Source of the DNA: Antennarius striatus
Taxonomy: Eukaryota; Chordata; Actinopteri; Lophiiformes; Antennariidae
Length of the DNA: 64,000 nucleotides
Assembly: GCF_040054535.1 (NCBI RefSeq)
Contig: NC_090797.1
Location: 9,895,001-9,959,000 of the forward strand
Direction: 5' to 3'
Shown: positions 12,610-24,223 of the stretch, piece by piece
Layout: each line of letters opens with the position of its first letter
How positions within the stretch are numbered: the first letter of the stretch is position 1
Program-made: the position numbers and the translations under genes
Notes under the pieces: generated by a model
Databases searched by the model: none
Seen by the model: the letters and a program-made list of their open reading frames with translations, nothing else
What the model was told of the DNA's origin: nothing

Positions 12610-12648
12610 GTACGCTCTATGGAATAGTGTCTATGCCATAGAGCGTAC
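12610..12648. repeat. Perfect 13-bp inverted repeat (hairpin)
   Basis: GTACGCTCTATGG at 12610-12622 is exactly complementary to CCATAGAGCGTAC at 12636-12648, with a 13-nt loop. It lies between the tRNA gene and the ATCT microsatellite and is not explained by any other feature. Confidence 0.8.
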
Positions 12649-12738
12649 ATGGAGGTGGGTGCACAAGGTTTTCTTCTTTACGAAGATTAAACAGAAAAAT
12701 AACTTAACTGTTAAAGTAACTGTTGAATGTATTTAATT

Positions 12739-12939
<201 letters not shown>

Positions 12940-12949
12940 GTCTGAAGGT

Positions 12950-14419
12950 GACAAATTCATCACGTGACCAGTCAGCTCTGCGCGTGCCAGGAGGAAGTGT
13001 GTACCTGCAGTAAGAGCTCGCGCGTCCTTGGACATCCGTCTTCCCTTGAGAATGTGTCAACAGAGGTTTGTGAGGGTTTTTTTCTACTTTGTTTTTGCGT
13101 CATAATACCGTATTCGTTTTTTAAAACTTGTTCTTAATGGATATTTGTATGTCAGTGTTACATCAAAGTGAAACTAGGTTTACAACAGCAAACTGTATTA
13201 CTTTGAATTTGTTGTTGAAATTATAGATATGCTTTGCGTATTTGTCCTAAACACAGTGTGGTTTTGTTCTGCATTTAGTCTATACAGCTAAGTTATGTGG
13301 GGTTTTTTTAATGGACACAAACAAAATAGAATATAGACTTCTCTTAACCTAACTTAATTCCTGTTTTGTGGGTGTAATGCATATGTAATGCATCGTAAAA
13401 TCAAGTTTGTTGCTTTTATTTTCTTTGCCACAGATTGTCCAGCGTTGTGACAGGAGGCACACAAGCCTGTCAGAAACCAGCTGAATGAGAAAATCAATCT
13501 GATGAAGGAGTATGTCTCTACAGTTCTCCCTTTTTGATCATTAACTTAATATCAGATACAGTCAGTGTCAAAGTCACATGGGCAGAACGGCCACATGCTC
13601 ATTCTAATTTTTCCAGCTCGGCTACCAGCTGTCCTGATTCATTCAGCTAGATTAATTCCATATCTTACAGTCTCAGTCCATGTTGATCTGGATTTTTGTC
13701 TTTCTGCTCACGTGACGTACAATCATCTGTAACTTTCAGCATCCGGGTTGTGTATAACCTCGGGCTTGTTATTTCTTCTGTTTCTTCTGTGCATCGGACA
13801 GCCAGCTGCAACTCGTTGTGGTGCAGATCAATCCGCTTTGACACAGATATGTAGTCACCTGTTGCATGTTCAGCTCTTATCCAGCTCGCTGCTTGCAGAC
13901 ACACTCCATCACAAAGGACCGTGGTTTAGTGATAACAATGTCATTCATTCTGTTGTTTTGCTCGAGGTCCGCTACCCGACTTTCAAGGTAAGGAAGCTGC
14001 TTGTCCTTCTCTGTAGTATGCATGTGGCGCACCTTCAGCTCATCAAGCAGTGCTACAATGTTTTCTCCTGCATCCTCACAGCAGAGACATCTTCCTTGGA
14101 TCCCTCATTCAAGATACTTTTTTAATATGTCATTAACCTCGAGATGGTTTGTGCCAATGTAGCCGGGCAGTTCCCTAACTTGCGTTACGTTTGCCTCCCC
14201 GCAAAGACTTCACGCTTCTCTCCCAAAGTGTGAAGGAATGTAATTCAAGAATATCCAAAAGTTTACTGCGCATCAAGCACATTGCTTTCTACCTGCATCA
14301 ATGACCAAAGTTAATGGAAAGCAGTTTTTTAAAATTTATTTTATATACTGTAATGATCCCCTAGGGGAAATTAGGGGCACAAATTGTCACCACTATTTGT
14401 GTCTAAAATTTCTCCACAG
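12950..14419 (+). other. Upstream region and possible 5' leader exons of BAAT-like gene 1
   Basis: The first coding exon of gene 1 opens with an acceptor only 13 bases before its ATG, so at least one 5' UTR exon must lie upstream. A candidate non-coding exon is 13434-13509 (acceptor tttgccacag, donor aagga/GTATGT). A locally CpG-containing stretch at about 12955-13050 could hold the transcription start. Neither is proven. An open frame near 13665-14125 has no recognised family. Confidence 0.3.
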
Positions 14420-14625
14420 GCGATTGTCGACCATGGCTCAGTCCGCCCCTCCAGTTCTCTCTGTTGTCCCCACTCGGGCTCTGGTGGATGAGAAGTTCAA
14501 GGTGGTGGTAGAGAACCTGGCTCCAGGATCCCCAGTAACCCTTCACTCCTTCCACCAGTCAGAGGATCAGGATTACTGGGAGGCCTTTGGACACTACATC
14601 AGTGATCACAGAGGAGCGGTATCTG
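14420..14625 (+). other. baat: BAAT-like gene 1, first coding exon with start codon
   Basis: The acceptor tttctccacag precedes 14420 and the ATG is at 14433 in a strong Kozak context (gaccATGG). Starting there gives MAQSAPPVLSVVPTRALVDE, which matches the family start. A longer frame upstream exists but crosses the acceptor and is intronic. Confidence 0.85.
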
Positions 14626-17600
14626 GTGAGTGTTCTCCTTTGTAGCTACCATGTCAGGAGTGTCCTCATTCGCTCAACACAACCAGACCACAGATATTTG
14701 CTGTAATGTTGGTTGTTTTTGGAACTTTCTTTTCCTGTTATTGACTTTTTAATGTTTCTAGTTGCAGAGGATTTTAGTTTTGGGGGCACCTACACAGGAG
14801 TAGAGGTCATGGGTTTGTTGTGGAGTATGCGGCCAGCTCCAGGAAGTCGAGAAGGCAACAGGTAATCCATGAAATGTCTGGGAAGCTGAAGATGAAGCTT
14901 CTCCATCCTGACAGTGAATTTTTATTTATTATTTGAACTGCAGTACAAACTAGAAATCACTAAAAACAATAAGATAACTTGTGAGAAAGTCTTGAAGATG
15001 AGAATCACCTGGGCTCTCCTGAAGTTTCAGTTTTAACTGGAGTCAAGTGATTCTCAATGATTCCTCCTTCAGTGAGGGTTTCAGGTTCATCCTATTGCTT
15101 TCAACTTTTTGGTAGAGATTTATAAAGGTTTGATGGATGAAGGTTTTAGCAGAATGTACACATTCTACGATGCCATGTGCTGTATTCTGTATGTTACCTC
15201 AAGTGATTTCATTTGTTGGAATTGCCTGGAAAAAGAAACGATAAAGTTGATTGCACCAAGTTGATAATGTTATTAATGAAAATCGTCTTATTGGTTCTGT
15301 TTCATGGGCTTAGAATCATTAAACATTGTTTGACTTGATTATTGAAATGTAATACTAAAATTGTGTGGACTTCTTTTAAAAATTGGGCATACATCATCAG
15401 AGCATACAGGAAGTGTGAAAATATTTTACAATATGTAAAACGACTAGACTGAGATTAGTGATTTTATCTAATCTTTTCCGTCTCGTTACTGAATTTCAGG
15501 TTGGTCCAATGCACAGAAATATAAACGATGGTATTGTGGATGTTAAAAGTTCTGCCCTTATCTTTACCCGTCAGGTTGAGAAAGAAAAATGTCTGCACCC
15601 CCATGCTGGTCAGCATCTCGGTCTACAGAGGACATTTAGCTGAGGGCTTCAGGGATCAGAGTCCTCTGGCGTCGGTGCTCATAGAAAGATGGTACATGGC
15701 TCCAGGGGTCCAGAGGATCAATATCAGAGAGAAAGGAGTCAGAGGGACCCTCTTTATACCACCAGGTACAGCTCAGTTATGTTCTGTTTTTGTTGATCTT
15801 GAAAGAGTTTGGGATGTCTCTTGACCAGGGTCTGGAACTAACAACCGCCAAGTGCTGATACTGTATAAAATATCTATTTGGCAAGTAAACTGCGGCGGTA
15901 TGTATGTACCCCACTGGCGGGTAAATGTTTGTATCTTCGGATTTCGGATGTTTTGTCCCTTAGACACACACACACACACAGAAGCAACATCATTGCTGAT
16001 CTACTGCTCTTAACCTACCGTTATCAGCTTTTATAATGAGTATGTAATGGTATTCAAATGGAGTGGAGAGACCTTAAAAACAAAAACCAAGTGATGAAAA
16101 AGAAGATGAAGCAGGAGGAGACACATCTTCAAGGATGAAGTTTTTTGAGTCATGGAAGTTTGGTGATAAAGGAGTCAGAGGAGACTCGTTGCCATGTGAT
16201 GTAGAGTCATGTTCGGTGTGTCGTCAGCATGGAAAGGAAAAGCATCAACACAACTTGTTTATCATTGGAAATAAAAAACATGAAACTGCCAAACATCTGT
16301 AACAATGAGTGCAGCCATTCTCAACTTTTCTATGTCGGGGTCCTGCAATCAGTCAGAGCCGTTGTGATCTGTCAGAACAAGTAGACTCCATAACATGACT
16401 GTTAGAAGAAGAGGGTGATAACACTCTCAGATGAGAAGGATGTACTGTAAATTACATAATGAAGCAGTTGTTCAGTACAGGGATCATAATTGTAGATTGT
16501 CTCACTTTTTTTGAATAAATTGATTAATATATCTATCTCTATATTTCTCATCTACCTCTATCTGTACCTATTCATGTCTATCTCTATTTGCATCTACAGT
16601 CCGTCCTCGTGGTTAATGCGTTCCAGGAACCACAAGCAATTAAAGAATTGCGCAATAGAGCGACTATCTTATTATTTATGGTAATTTAAACGTTTATGAC
16701 CCTCCCCATACTGATATTAAACCACCTTCTATCTGTATCACCTTTTGTTATCGACTGTTTAAAGCACATTTTTGTCTCACGTAAGTCCGAGACTCACGGA
16801 ATGTAGCGCACTTCTGGAGGCCGTCAGCCAATTGAATGTGCGTACAGTATCACGTGACTGCCTACCAAAAATCTGCAATGAGGTGAATTTATGAGTGTTG
16901 ATGCGCGAATGTGTGAGGGCGCACTGTATTTCTATCCATATTTATCTCTGTCTTTATCTTTCTCTATCAATCGGTCTATCTCTCTATCTCTCAATATATC
17001 TCTGTCTCTCAATCTTTCTCTATATTTCTACATCTTAATCTCTATCTTTATATATCTACTGTATATCTATTTCAATATCTAGCTAATTAATCTCCTGTTG
17101 AGATGAACTCCAGTTTAATCTTTTGTATTCAATGAAATTTGCAGAAATTAATCTATATGGAACACAAAAAGGCAATTTACTATTTTTGCCGCTAAAAAAT
17201 TTGTTTGGCCAGATTTTTTATCACCTACCTGTTCATTTAGCTTATGAGTCAAAAAAATAGTTTACTGTGGCATGATTCTTTGACTTTTTAAAATTGTCTT
17301 TTCTCAAATGAAGTCCAGACACGTTTGTCTCTGCATCAGGTCCTGGGCCTTTCCCTGGGGTGCTGGATATGTGGGGAGGGGGTGGAGGACTGGTGGAGTA
17401 TCGCTCGTCTCTGCTGGCATCCCACAGTTATGCTTCTTTTGCACTGGAGTATTTCACCGATGGTCAAGCAGAAGTTGAATTGAGCTATTTTGAGGTTAGT
17501 GCTGCTTTATTTCCTCCAGAGTTCCTCCGTTCTATATGAAGGGTTTCTGATATTTAATGTTGTCGTATTATTACTTTTATAGTTTTCTATTCACTAATTT

Positions 17601-20600
17601 TGGTATGTTTTGCTGAGCTGAAGCTATTTTTTCACTTTTGAAGATACAATTAAACTGGATAATATTGTCTGCAATTGGAAAACTGCAAAAACAATTCTTC
17701 AATCAGCAGAAAGAGAAATACTTGAATGACAAACTATGAAATCAACCAGCTCTCCTGTTTTTTGAATTGCTTTGTTCTTTCTGTTTTTTTTGAAAACCCA
17801 GATTCTAACGCCAGATTAGTGTTACAGAAACATGACTCAAACTGTAGAGCAACTGCAAGGCTGGAAAATGTAATTAAATATTGCATGATGGTAGTAAACA
17901 GTCCCAGCTTTATCAGCACTGTGGTCTAGGACTAGGTTTAAAAAAAAATCCCCAAATCACAACCGATTAATCCCCAGAAGATATCTACAACACAGACGAA
18001 TTCAGACATAGTAGTAAACAAAAATATCATTTGTGAACGGTGAACTAATGGTTGGTTTAAGTGCAGCTGGAAAATGGGTATCATGTTGTCATAAACATGG
18101 TAGGTGGAAAGGAGATGTCAGTGATCTTTAGTAAGTTGTCTTACGATATTTTAAGAGCATCAAGCAACATTAACATCTTTGGCACAGCTGCTGGGCATAA
18201 ACGTTACACTTACCTAATGGGTACGAATCTGTACCATAGGGATTTGACGTATTCCCTGGCAGCAAAGACTAGTAAATGCTTACTAGTTTACCAGAATTTA
18301 CAACTAGTAAATGCTTAACTGGTTGTCTACTGTATCTTTTGTTTCATGCACATTTAAAATGTCTGTAACCCAAACAAAACTTTGATAAGAGTGTTTTGGG
18401 CGCAAAATACTCTTACCTTATTTATCTATTTATTTTTTTAAATTACAAGGATCACAATGTGATGACCATATATAAAACATAAAGAGAAGAAAGAAACTCA
18501 CTTGATTCATCCCCCATGAGGAAATTATCTTTACACTCCAGACCATACATACTGTATATTAGACCTGTGTACATATTTTGTGTACAGGCCCCTGAAAAAA
18601 ACACACATACACACTAGGGGCCTGTAAACATGCAATTAGTACAGGGGGAGGCGGAGTGACGGGCAGCCCCTTCGCTGTGTGCCCCAAATGGACAGCTTGT
18701 AAGAGGCACTACACCTTGCTAAGAGGCACTTCGGCAGTGCTCAGGAGGTGAGCTGACACTTGCCACTGTCAGCTCACACTCTGAGGATGGCTGAGTGGGA
18801 GCGGGAATTGAACCGCCAATTCTGTGATCAATGGACAACCCGCTCTACCAACTGAGCCACTGCTGCCCCATAAATTTTTATATCTTATTTTCATTCTTCC
18901 CTTTTATGCCTAAATATCAGCATTTTATAAATATATGAATAGATTACAACACCCCACAGACATGCACCCTTGGAAGAGCTACAGCTGCCCGTTTTCCCCT
19001 GACTGCTCTCATCAACATTGGTAGCAACATCTGCACTCGGGTGAATTCATTAGCAACTAATTGATCAAAAATAAGTTTGAGGTTCTGTCAACCACCTGAC
19101 AACGATTTCCTGTTTTCCGCTTCTAAACAGGCAGCATTTAATATTCTAAAGGACCATCCTCAAGTGAGGCCAGACAGAATTGGAATTTTCGGTATTTGCC
19201 TCGGCTCATCTGTGGCCATGCATATGGTAACAAGGAGCACCATTGTTAAGGCAAGTTCCAAATATCGTGAACATATGATGTTAAAGTATGTATGCCACAA
19301 ACACATTACCAGAAAAGGAGGGTTTTAATACCTGCCTTGACGGCTTATTGTCTTATCAATATGTCGTTTCAGCCTCTTTGTTGTGTTTGTGTCAGCGGCT
19401 TCCACGTCATTATTCCTGGATTTGGCAAGAGACAAATCAATGAACTATTGAATAAGTAAGTATTCTGTTGTGTCAGAAACATAAATACATGACACAAAGT
19501 TTCACAGCTGGAGTGACAGACCAGTTACTTGTGCTTACAGGTATTCTAATGTGATGCGTGTGGATGAGAACAACCATCACATATGGCGAGAGATTGGTTT
19601 GCAAATTATGAAAGACCCGTCAAAGAAACTGAATGTAAGTATATTTGCACTGATGGCACACAACGTAACAAAAACCCGTTATTGTTGATGCAGATATGTG
19701 TTCAATTATGATTTTTCTCGATCAAAGGTCTGGGTTTCAATCATTAAATTGGTTACATTTCTGAACCACTTCTACAGATTTATTCTAACAAACATAACAG
19801 TTTATTTGTGGTTAATTTGTTGTAAGATGGGGAACATCAGCTGTCCTCTGTTGTTGGTCAATGGCCTTGATGATCAAAACTGTGCTGCATCCAAGTTTGC
19901 TGAAGATGTGAGTACACATTTTTAATAACGTCCACATAAAGGAGAATGAACCAGGACACATTAGTGAAGGCACAGTTCAATATATTCACAAATAAGGAAC
20001 TAGTGGCATAAGTCTTCATTTTACAAAACATACAGCAGTTGATAGCAGAATATTTGTCAACCAATAATAACTTAGAAAGAACAGCTGCCTCACAGCAAGA
20101 AGGCTCCAGGTTTGAGTCCTTTCTGTGTGGAGTTTTCATGTTCTCCCCATGTCTGTGTGGGTCCTCTCTGGATACCCCAGCTACCTCCCACCTACATAGT
20201 CATGCAGTGTAGATGAATTGATCCCTGCAAAATTTTCTGTGTTTGTAACTGTAGTTGTTTGTCCTTCGGGGGGCCCTGCAGTGGGCTGGCGACATGTCCG
20301 GGGTGTACCCCGCTTCTCACCTCTCTGGTGCAGAAGTCTCACGGATAGTTACAGCAAAGGTTTGATTGCTGTGATTGTCTGAAAAGGTTGTGCAACAAAA
20401 TATTAAGTTAAGGGTACCATCATTTTTGTTCAGCCTGTTTCACTAGTTTATTTCATAAAATTATTAATGAATGAGGGAATTTTCAGTGAAGCAATATTTA
20501 TTGTTACTTTTGTCATTTTCATGTATTCTTTGGATTTAATATTTGATGCTCAGATCTTCCAGACATTGAATGCCACAGGGAAGGACCACCTGCTGACCAC

Positions 20601-22556
20601 AGTGCAATACCCTGGTGCTGGACACCTGATTGAACCACCCTTCTCACCACACAACAGGGCTACTACATTTTTGACCGGCACAAATTCTAAATGTAAGTTC
20701 TATTGACATGGTGCTACACTGCCTGATAAATGTACTAGAAGCATATAGAATGTCTATCAGGACAAGGAAAGTGATAGCTGGAGCACATTTCACTCACATA
20801 CTGTACATGATTAAACCTTTCACATTGTTGATGCTATTTTAAGTATGTTGCACATCTTCACATTCGAATTAGACCTTTTAAATGATTCAGTCATTTAATT
20901 GGAAGCCATTACATATTTAACTGGAAGAAAGTGTTCTACTTGCATGGAACATTGGTGGACATTATTTTTATTGATTTATTTTTAATTTTATATACTAATT
21001 TGATCCCGAAGGGAAATTAAGAAAGAAAGCTTTAGTTCAAACGCATGCATACATATTGGTGAGTACAGACCCCTGTAGCACACGCGCACACACACACAAG
21101 GGGGCATGCAAGGGGAGGTAGGGTGGTGGGCAGCTCCTTCATGGCGCCCCCTCATGAGCAATTTCTGATACTTGCATCAAACTAGGTAACCTTGTAATTT
21201 GTTAATTCACTTACTAATTAATAACTATTAGTGTGAATTACGAACAGACACAAATTTGCATTAAATTTTCACCTCTAGTAGTAGTGGCATTAACTTTTTT
21301 AAGATATCATTTTTGTCAAATTTAATAACAGGCAAAGTCATGGTCATAGAGAATGTGTGTCCGGACAAGGAAAGTGATGGCACATTTCACCCACACACAC
21401 ACAAATAAACTTTTCACATTGTTGGTGTTGCTATTTTAAGTATGTTGTGTAGCCCCTAAGGGTTTATTTGGGTCACAAAGACTAAAGTTACAATTAAAAT
21501 ACTCTAATATATGCTAAAACACTGCTAAAAACACTGCCCCCCACTTCAAACACTGTCCCCATTTAAAAACATATATACAGTTAATTTTTGCTTGTTGCTC
21601 ATTTCTGCCAGCATCCAAAAACTGTTTTGGGCCAGTGACTATAAAAGGACAGCAGGGAGCGCTTCAGGCTGAGTGAGTAACATGCTCTTTACTGAAGTGA
21701 AATAGAAAGTAGAGTTCAGTTCTGATCGTTCCAGTCAAGACGTCAGCCACGAACTACTGAACGTAAATTGAAAGACTGAATAGGTGTTCCTACTGTGTTT
21801 CATAGGTACCCCGCCTTACCCTGAAAACAAAATAAATGTGTTGCACCAGAGTGAGGAGTCGTCTTCATTACATATGTGTAACAGTTGCACATCTTGACGT
21901 TAGAGTTAGACTTTTTAAATGATTTGAGTCAATCAATGGGAAGCTAAAAGATGTTTAACTGAAGGAAATAAACCATTCTACTGGCACAAAACGTAGGTGG
22001 ACATTATCTCTGATACTTGCATCAAACTACCTAACCTTGTAATTTATTAAGTCATTTACTAATTAATTACTATTAGTGTGAATTACAAGCACACACATTT
22101 GCATTAAATTATCCTTTTTTAGTCTTGACATATGCAGGATAGGGCTTAAGTCCCATAACAACATATTGAATTCAGAATAAATGTTCCTGGCATAAATATT
22201 AAATCTACACTTCAACCTTCTACAGTACAACGTATTGGCCTAAAGCTAGTTTTGTAGCATATTTCACACAGGAAGTAAATATTTCATGAAAAAAATGATT
22301 TGAGTGATTGGGGTCTTTGCCCTTTGATTTCTTTTACACCTGGAATTGAGTGACAGTGATGACGAAAATTAGCTGCTGTGAAGTCAACATGTAACAGCAT
22401 CTTCTTTTAGATATTATGTTGTGTGTTTCAGTGATATTGCTGTGGGGAGGACAAACAAAAGCCCATGCAGATGCCCAGGAAGATGGCTGGAAGAGGATAT
22501 TAGTTTTTCTGCAGCGTCATCTGTACTCCAGCATAATTCCCAAAGCCAAGGTGTGA
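14433..22556 (+). CDS. baat: BAAT/ACOT-family acyltransferase-thioesterase, gene 1
   Basis: The family transfers acyl groups from CoA to glycine/taurine (BAAT) or hydrolyses acyl-CoAs (ACOT). Ten coding exons: 14433-14625, 14762-14861, 15575-15765, 17340-17494, 19131-19250, 19373-19455, 19541-19634, 19827-19907, 20554-20692, 22432-22556. Phases join to 426 codons plus TGA (human BAAT 418 aa). Residues 1-130 form the N-terminal beta domain (VVPTRALVDEKFKV); PGPFPGVLDMWGGGGGLVEY opens the alpha/beta-hydrolase part. The nucleophile elbow is GICLG with Cys236, the acid Asp327/328 in NGLDDQN, the base His363 in GAGHLIEPP, aligning with human BAAT Cys235, Asp328 and His362. ACOT proteins usually have Ser at the elbow, so Cys favours conjugation. 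The C-terminus PKAKV is not a peroxisomal SKL-type signal, so a cytosolic location is inferred. Intron 5 uses a GC donor. Confidence 0.93.
16597..16926. mobile_element. MITE with TA target site (BAAT-like gene 1, intron 3)
   Basis: It starts CAGTCCGTCCTCGTGG and ends GAGGGCGCACTG, with TA on both sides. It is 330 bp and has no coding capacity. A truncated relative is at 9298-9442. It is embedded in CTAT/TCTC-rich low-complexity sequence (about 16525-17080) and has no counterpart in gene 2. Confidence 0.7.
18480..18868 (-). repeat. tRNA-derived SINE, family B (intron 4 of gene 1)
   Basis: Read on the minus strand it opens GGCAGCAGTGGCTCAGTTGG (box A-like), with GGCGGTTCAATTCCCGC (box B-like), then the CAGCTGAC-type body, a CA-rich stretch and an end with ccc.atgaggaaatt. 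Relatives are at 23790-23925 and 42212-42385, and tail-only pieces at about 20990-21165 and 34510-34735. Absent from the same intron of gene 2. Confidence 0.7.
19245..19256 (+). other. baat: GC-AG intron donor, gene 1 intron 5
   Basis: Exon 5 ends GTTAAG at 19250 and is followed by GCAAGT. Phase continuity requires joining 19250 to 19373 (acceptor gtttcag), and no GT alternative preserves the frame. AAG/GCAAGT is the consensus for natural GC donors. The same site occurs in gene 2 at 32167. Confidence 0.85.
20085..20345 (+). repeat. Degenerate family A SINE (intron 8 of gene 1)
   Basis: Motifs ctgcctcacagcaagaaggc, gtgtggagttttcatgttct and gtccggggtgtaccccgc follow the family A layout. The left flank (gcagaatatttgtcaaccaat) is shared with the SINE at 33568-33742 in the same intron of gene 2, so this insertion preceded the gene duplication. 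Confidence 0.65.
20740..22110. repeat. Internal duplication within intron 9 of gene 1
   Basis: The segment around 20870-21275 (ttagacc.tttaaatgatt, gcatcaaactaggtaacctt, tattagtgtgaatta) recurs at about 21890-22115 with moderate divergence, after an approximate repeat of the agaatgtgtgtccggacaagg region at 21350. Gene 2 has only one copy of this segment (about 34340-34840). The second copy is split by the solo LTR at 21448-21883. Confidence 0.65.
21448..21883 (+). mobile_element. Solo LTR with GTTG target duplication
   Basis: A 436-bp block beginning TGTAGCCCCTAAGGG and ending CATATGTGTAACA (5' TG..CA 3') is flanked by GTTG on both sides (21444-21447 and 21884-21887). It contains TATAAAAG at 21640-21647 and AATAAA at 21831-21836, in the order expected for U3-R-U5. 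No internal retrotransposon region remains. The LTR type is probably Ty3/Gypsy (4-bp duplication), but the family was not identified. Confidence 0.82.
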
Positions 22557-22589
22557 ATGAATCCATGTTGAAAATACAAAGTTCCCTTT

Positions 22590-23785
22590 CAAGTTTCAAG
22601 TTTATTTATTGTTATATAGCCCAGATTCACAAAAATGTCTCAAAGGACTTTACAATCTGCACATGGACGATATCCCTCTGACCTTTGTGTACTGCGAGCA
22701 GTACGATCCGCAGATCGGATAAGGAACAACTCCCCCCCAAACCCTTTTAACAGGGAAAAAAATTGATGGGAGAAACCTCAGGTAGACTACAGGGGAGGGA
22801 CCCCTCTTCCAGGAGCAGACAGACGAAGCAATAGATATCGCATATACAGATTAACAATAATAACTGACAGTAACAATAACAATAATGTATGACAAAAGCA
22901 CGCTGATCCATCCAGTAGAGTGAGTCACCACCAGCCAATGAAGCACACAGAGGTCACCAATTGCCGTGGATCCACCACTCAGAAGAATGACCAAATAATG
23001 CCATTGTTTTTAAAATAAGTCATTGTTTTTAAAAAAGTTAGTGATTACCCCTGCCAAAACCCCAAAACCATAGCTGAACCCAATGAGATGGAACCAGACT
23101 CCCCTCATGGATGGTGATGCAGGTCCATTGTGTAGCTTTTAATATCACCAGCCAGGGAAGCAGAGGTCACCGATTGCCGATTATCCACCACACAAAGGCC
23201 TGAGAGAGAACGGGAGAGGAAGGGAGAGGGAGGGAGAGAGAGAGAGAGAGCAGGGGCGAGAGTGGTGCTAAAGGAACCAGAATGGCAGAGGATTAATGGG
23301 AGGCAGGGGCCTAACTAAGAAATCCAACGGCTCGTCGGCAGGACTAGGCTAAACCTAAACATTGAGACTGCCTCCCCAATATTAGTTACATGTTAGGGAG
23401 AACAGATACATTTTGAGTCTACATTTAAAGATATCTACGGATTCACACTTTCTAATATCTATAGAAAGATTATTCCACAGGAAAGAGGCACGATAGGAGA
23501 AGGTCCTCTGGCCAGCTGATTTCTTTTCAACTCTGGGAATGCACAAGAGACCTGTATTCTGAGAGCGGAGAGCCCTCATCGGAGTTTAGATTTAACCAGA
23601 TCACACATGTAGGCGGGAGCAAGCCCATTAATACTTTTATACGTCATTAGAAGTACCTTAAAGTCGGATCTAACATGAATCGGGAGCCAATGTAATGCAG
23701 CTAATACTGGAGTGATATGGTCAAATTTCCTAGTTTTAGTTAATATTCTTGCTGCTGTATTCTGAACCATTTGAAGACCTCTAGT
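22590..23785 (-). mobile_element. 5'-truncated L2-type LINE, end of ORF2 and 3' UTR
   Basis: On the minus strand, frames ending at 23576 and 23382 encode the C-terminal tail of a LINE ORF2 of the L2/CR1 group (DHITPVLAALHWLPI, SDFKVLLMTYKSINGLAPAY, then SAGQRTFSYRASFLWNNL and FKCRLKMYLFS). One frame interruption lies between them. The remainder (23380 down to about 22590) is its 3' UTR, common in fish genomes. Its 3' end lies about 35 bp past the gene 1 stop codon, in antisense. Confidence 0.75.
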
Positions 23786-23789
23786 ACCT

Positions 23790-23925
23790 CGGCAGTGCTC
23801 AGGAGGTGAGCTGACACCTCCCACTGTCAGCTCACACTCCGGGGTAGCTGTGCGGGAGCGGAAATCGAACCGCCAATCTTGTGATCACTGGACGAGCCGC
23901 TCTACCAACTGAGTGACTGCCCCTC
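23790..23925 (-). repeat. tRNA-derived SINE fragment, family B
   Basis: The same tRNA-like head as the SINE at 18480-18868 (read on the minus strand: CAGTCACTCAGTTGGTAGAG, GGCGGTTCGATTTCCGC) and the same downstream CTGACAGTGG body. It abuts the LINE fragment. Confidence 0.65.
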
Positions 23926-23947
23926 CCTCCAACAGTTCAAGTTCAAG

Positions 23948-24223
23948 ATGATGATGCATCATATCAGAATAAAACCTACGAAAACATTCCTTGAAGAAAG
24001 ACACATTAGGTCAATGTCGTGGCCTGCACATTACCTGAATCTCAATCCAATTGAAAATATGATGGAAGTTGAAGAAAATTGTCCATCACAAAGCTCCAAC
24101 CTCCAACAGCAATTAGAGAAAGTTGGAGCCAGATTGATGAAGTGTTGTTTTTCACTAATTAAGTCCATGCCTCAGAGACTGCAAGCTGCTATAAAAGCCA
24201 GAGTTGTTGCAACAAATTACTAG
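23948..24223 (+). pseudogene. Tc1/mariner transposase C-terminal remnant
   Basis: A 91-codon frame carries WPAHYLNLNPIEN, the hallmark around the last catalytic acidic residue of Tc1-type DDE transposases (usually WPAQSPDLNPIEN), preceded by a degenerate catalytic core. Full transposases are about 340 aa, so this is a decayed fragment with no intact element around it. Confidence 0.75.

Noticed and set aside
13665-14125. Overlapping open frames on both strands upstream of BAAT-like gene 1
   Set aside because: No recognisable domain; could be a decayed transposon but nothing diagnostic is visible.
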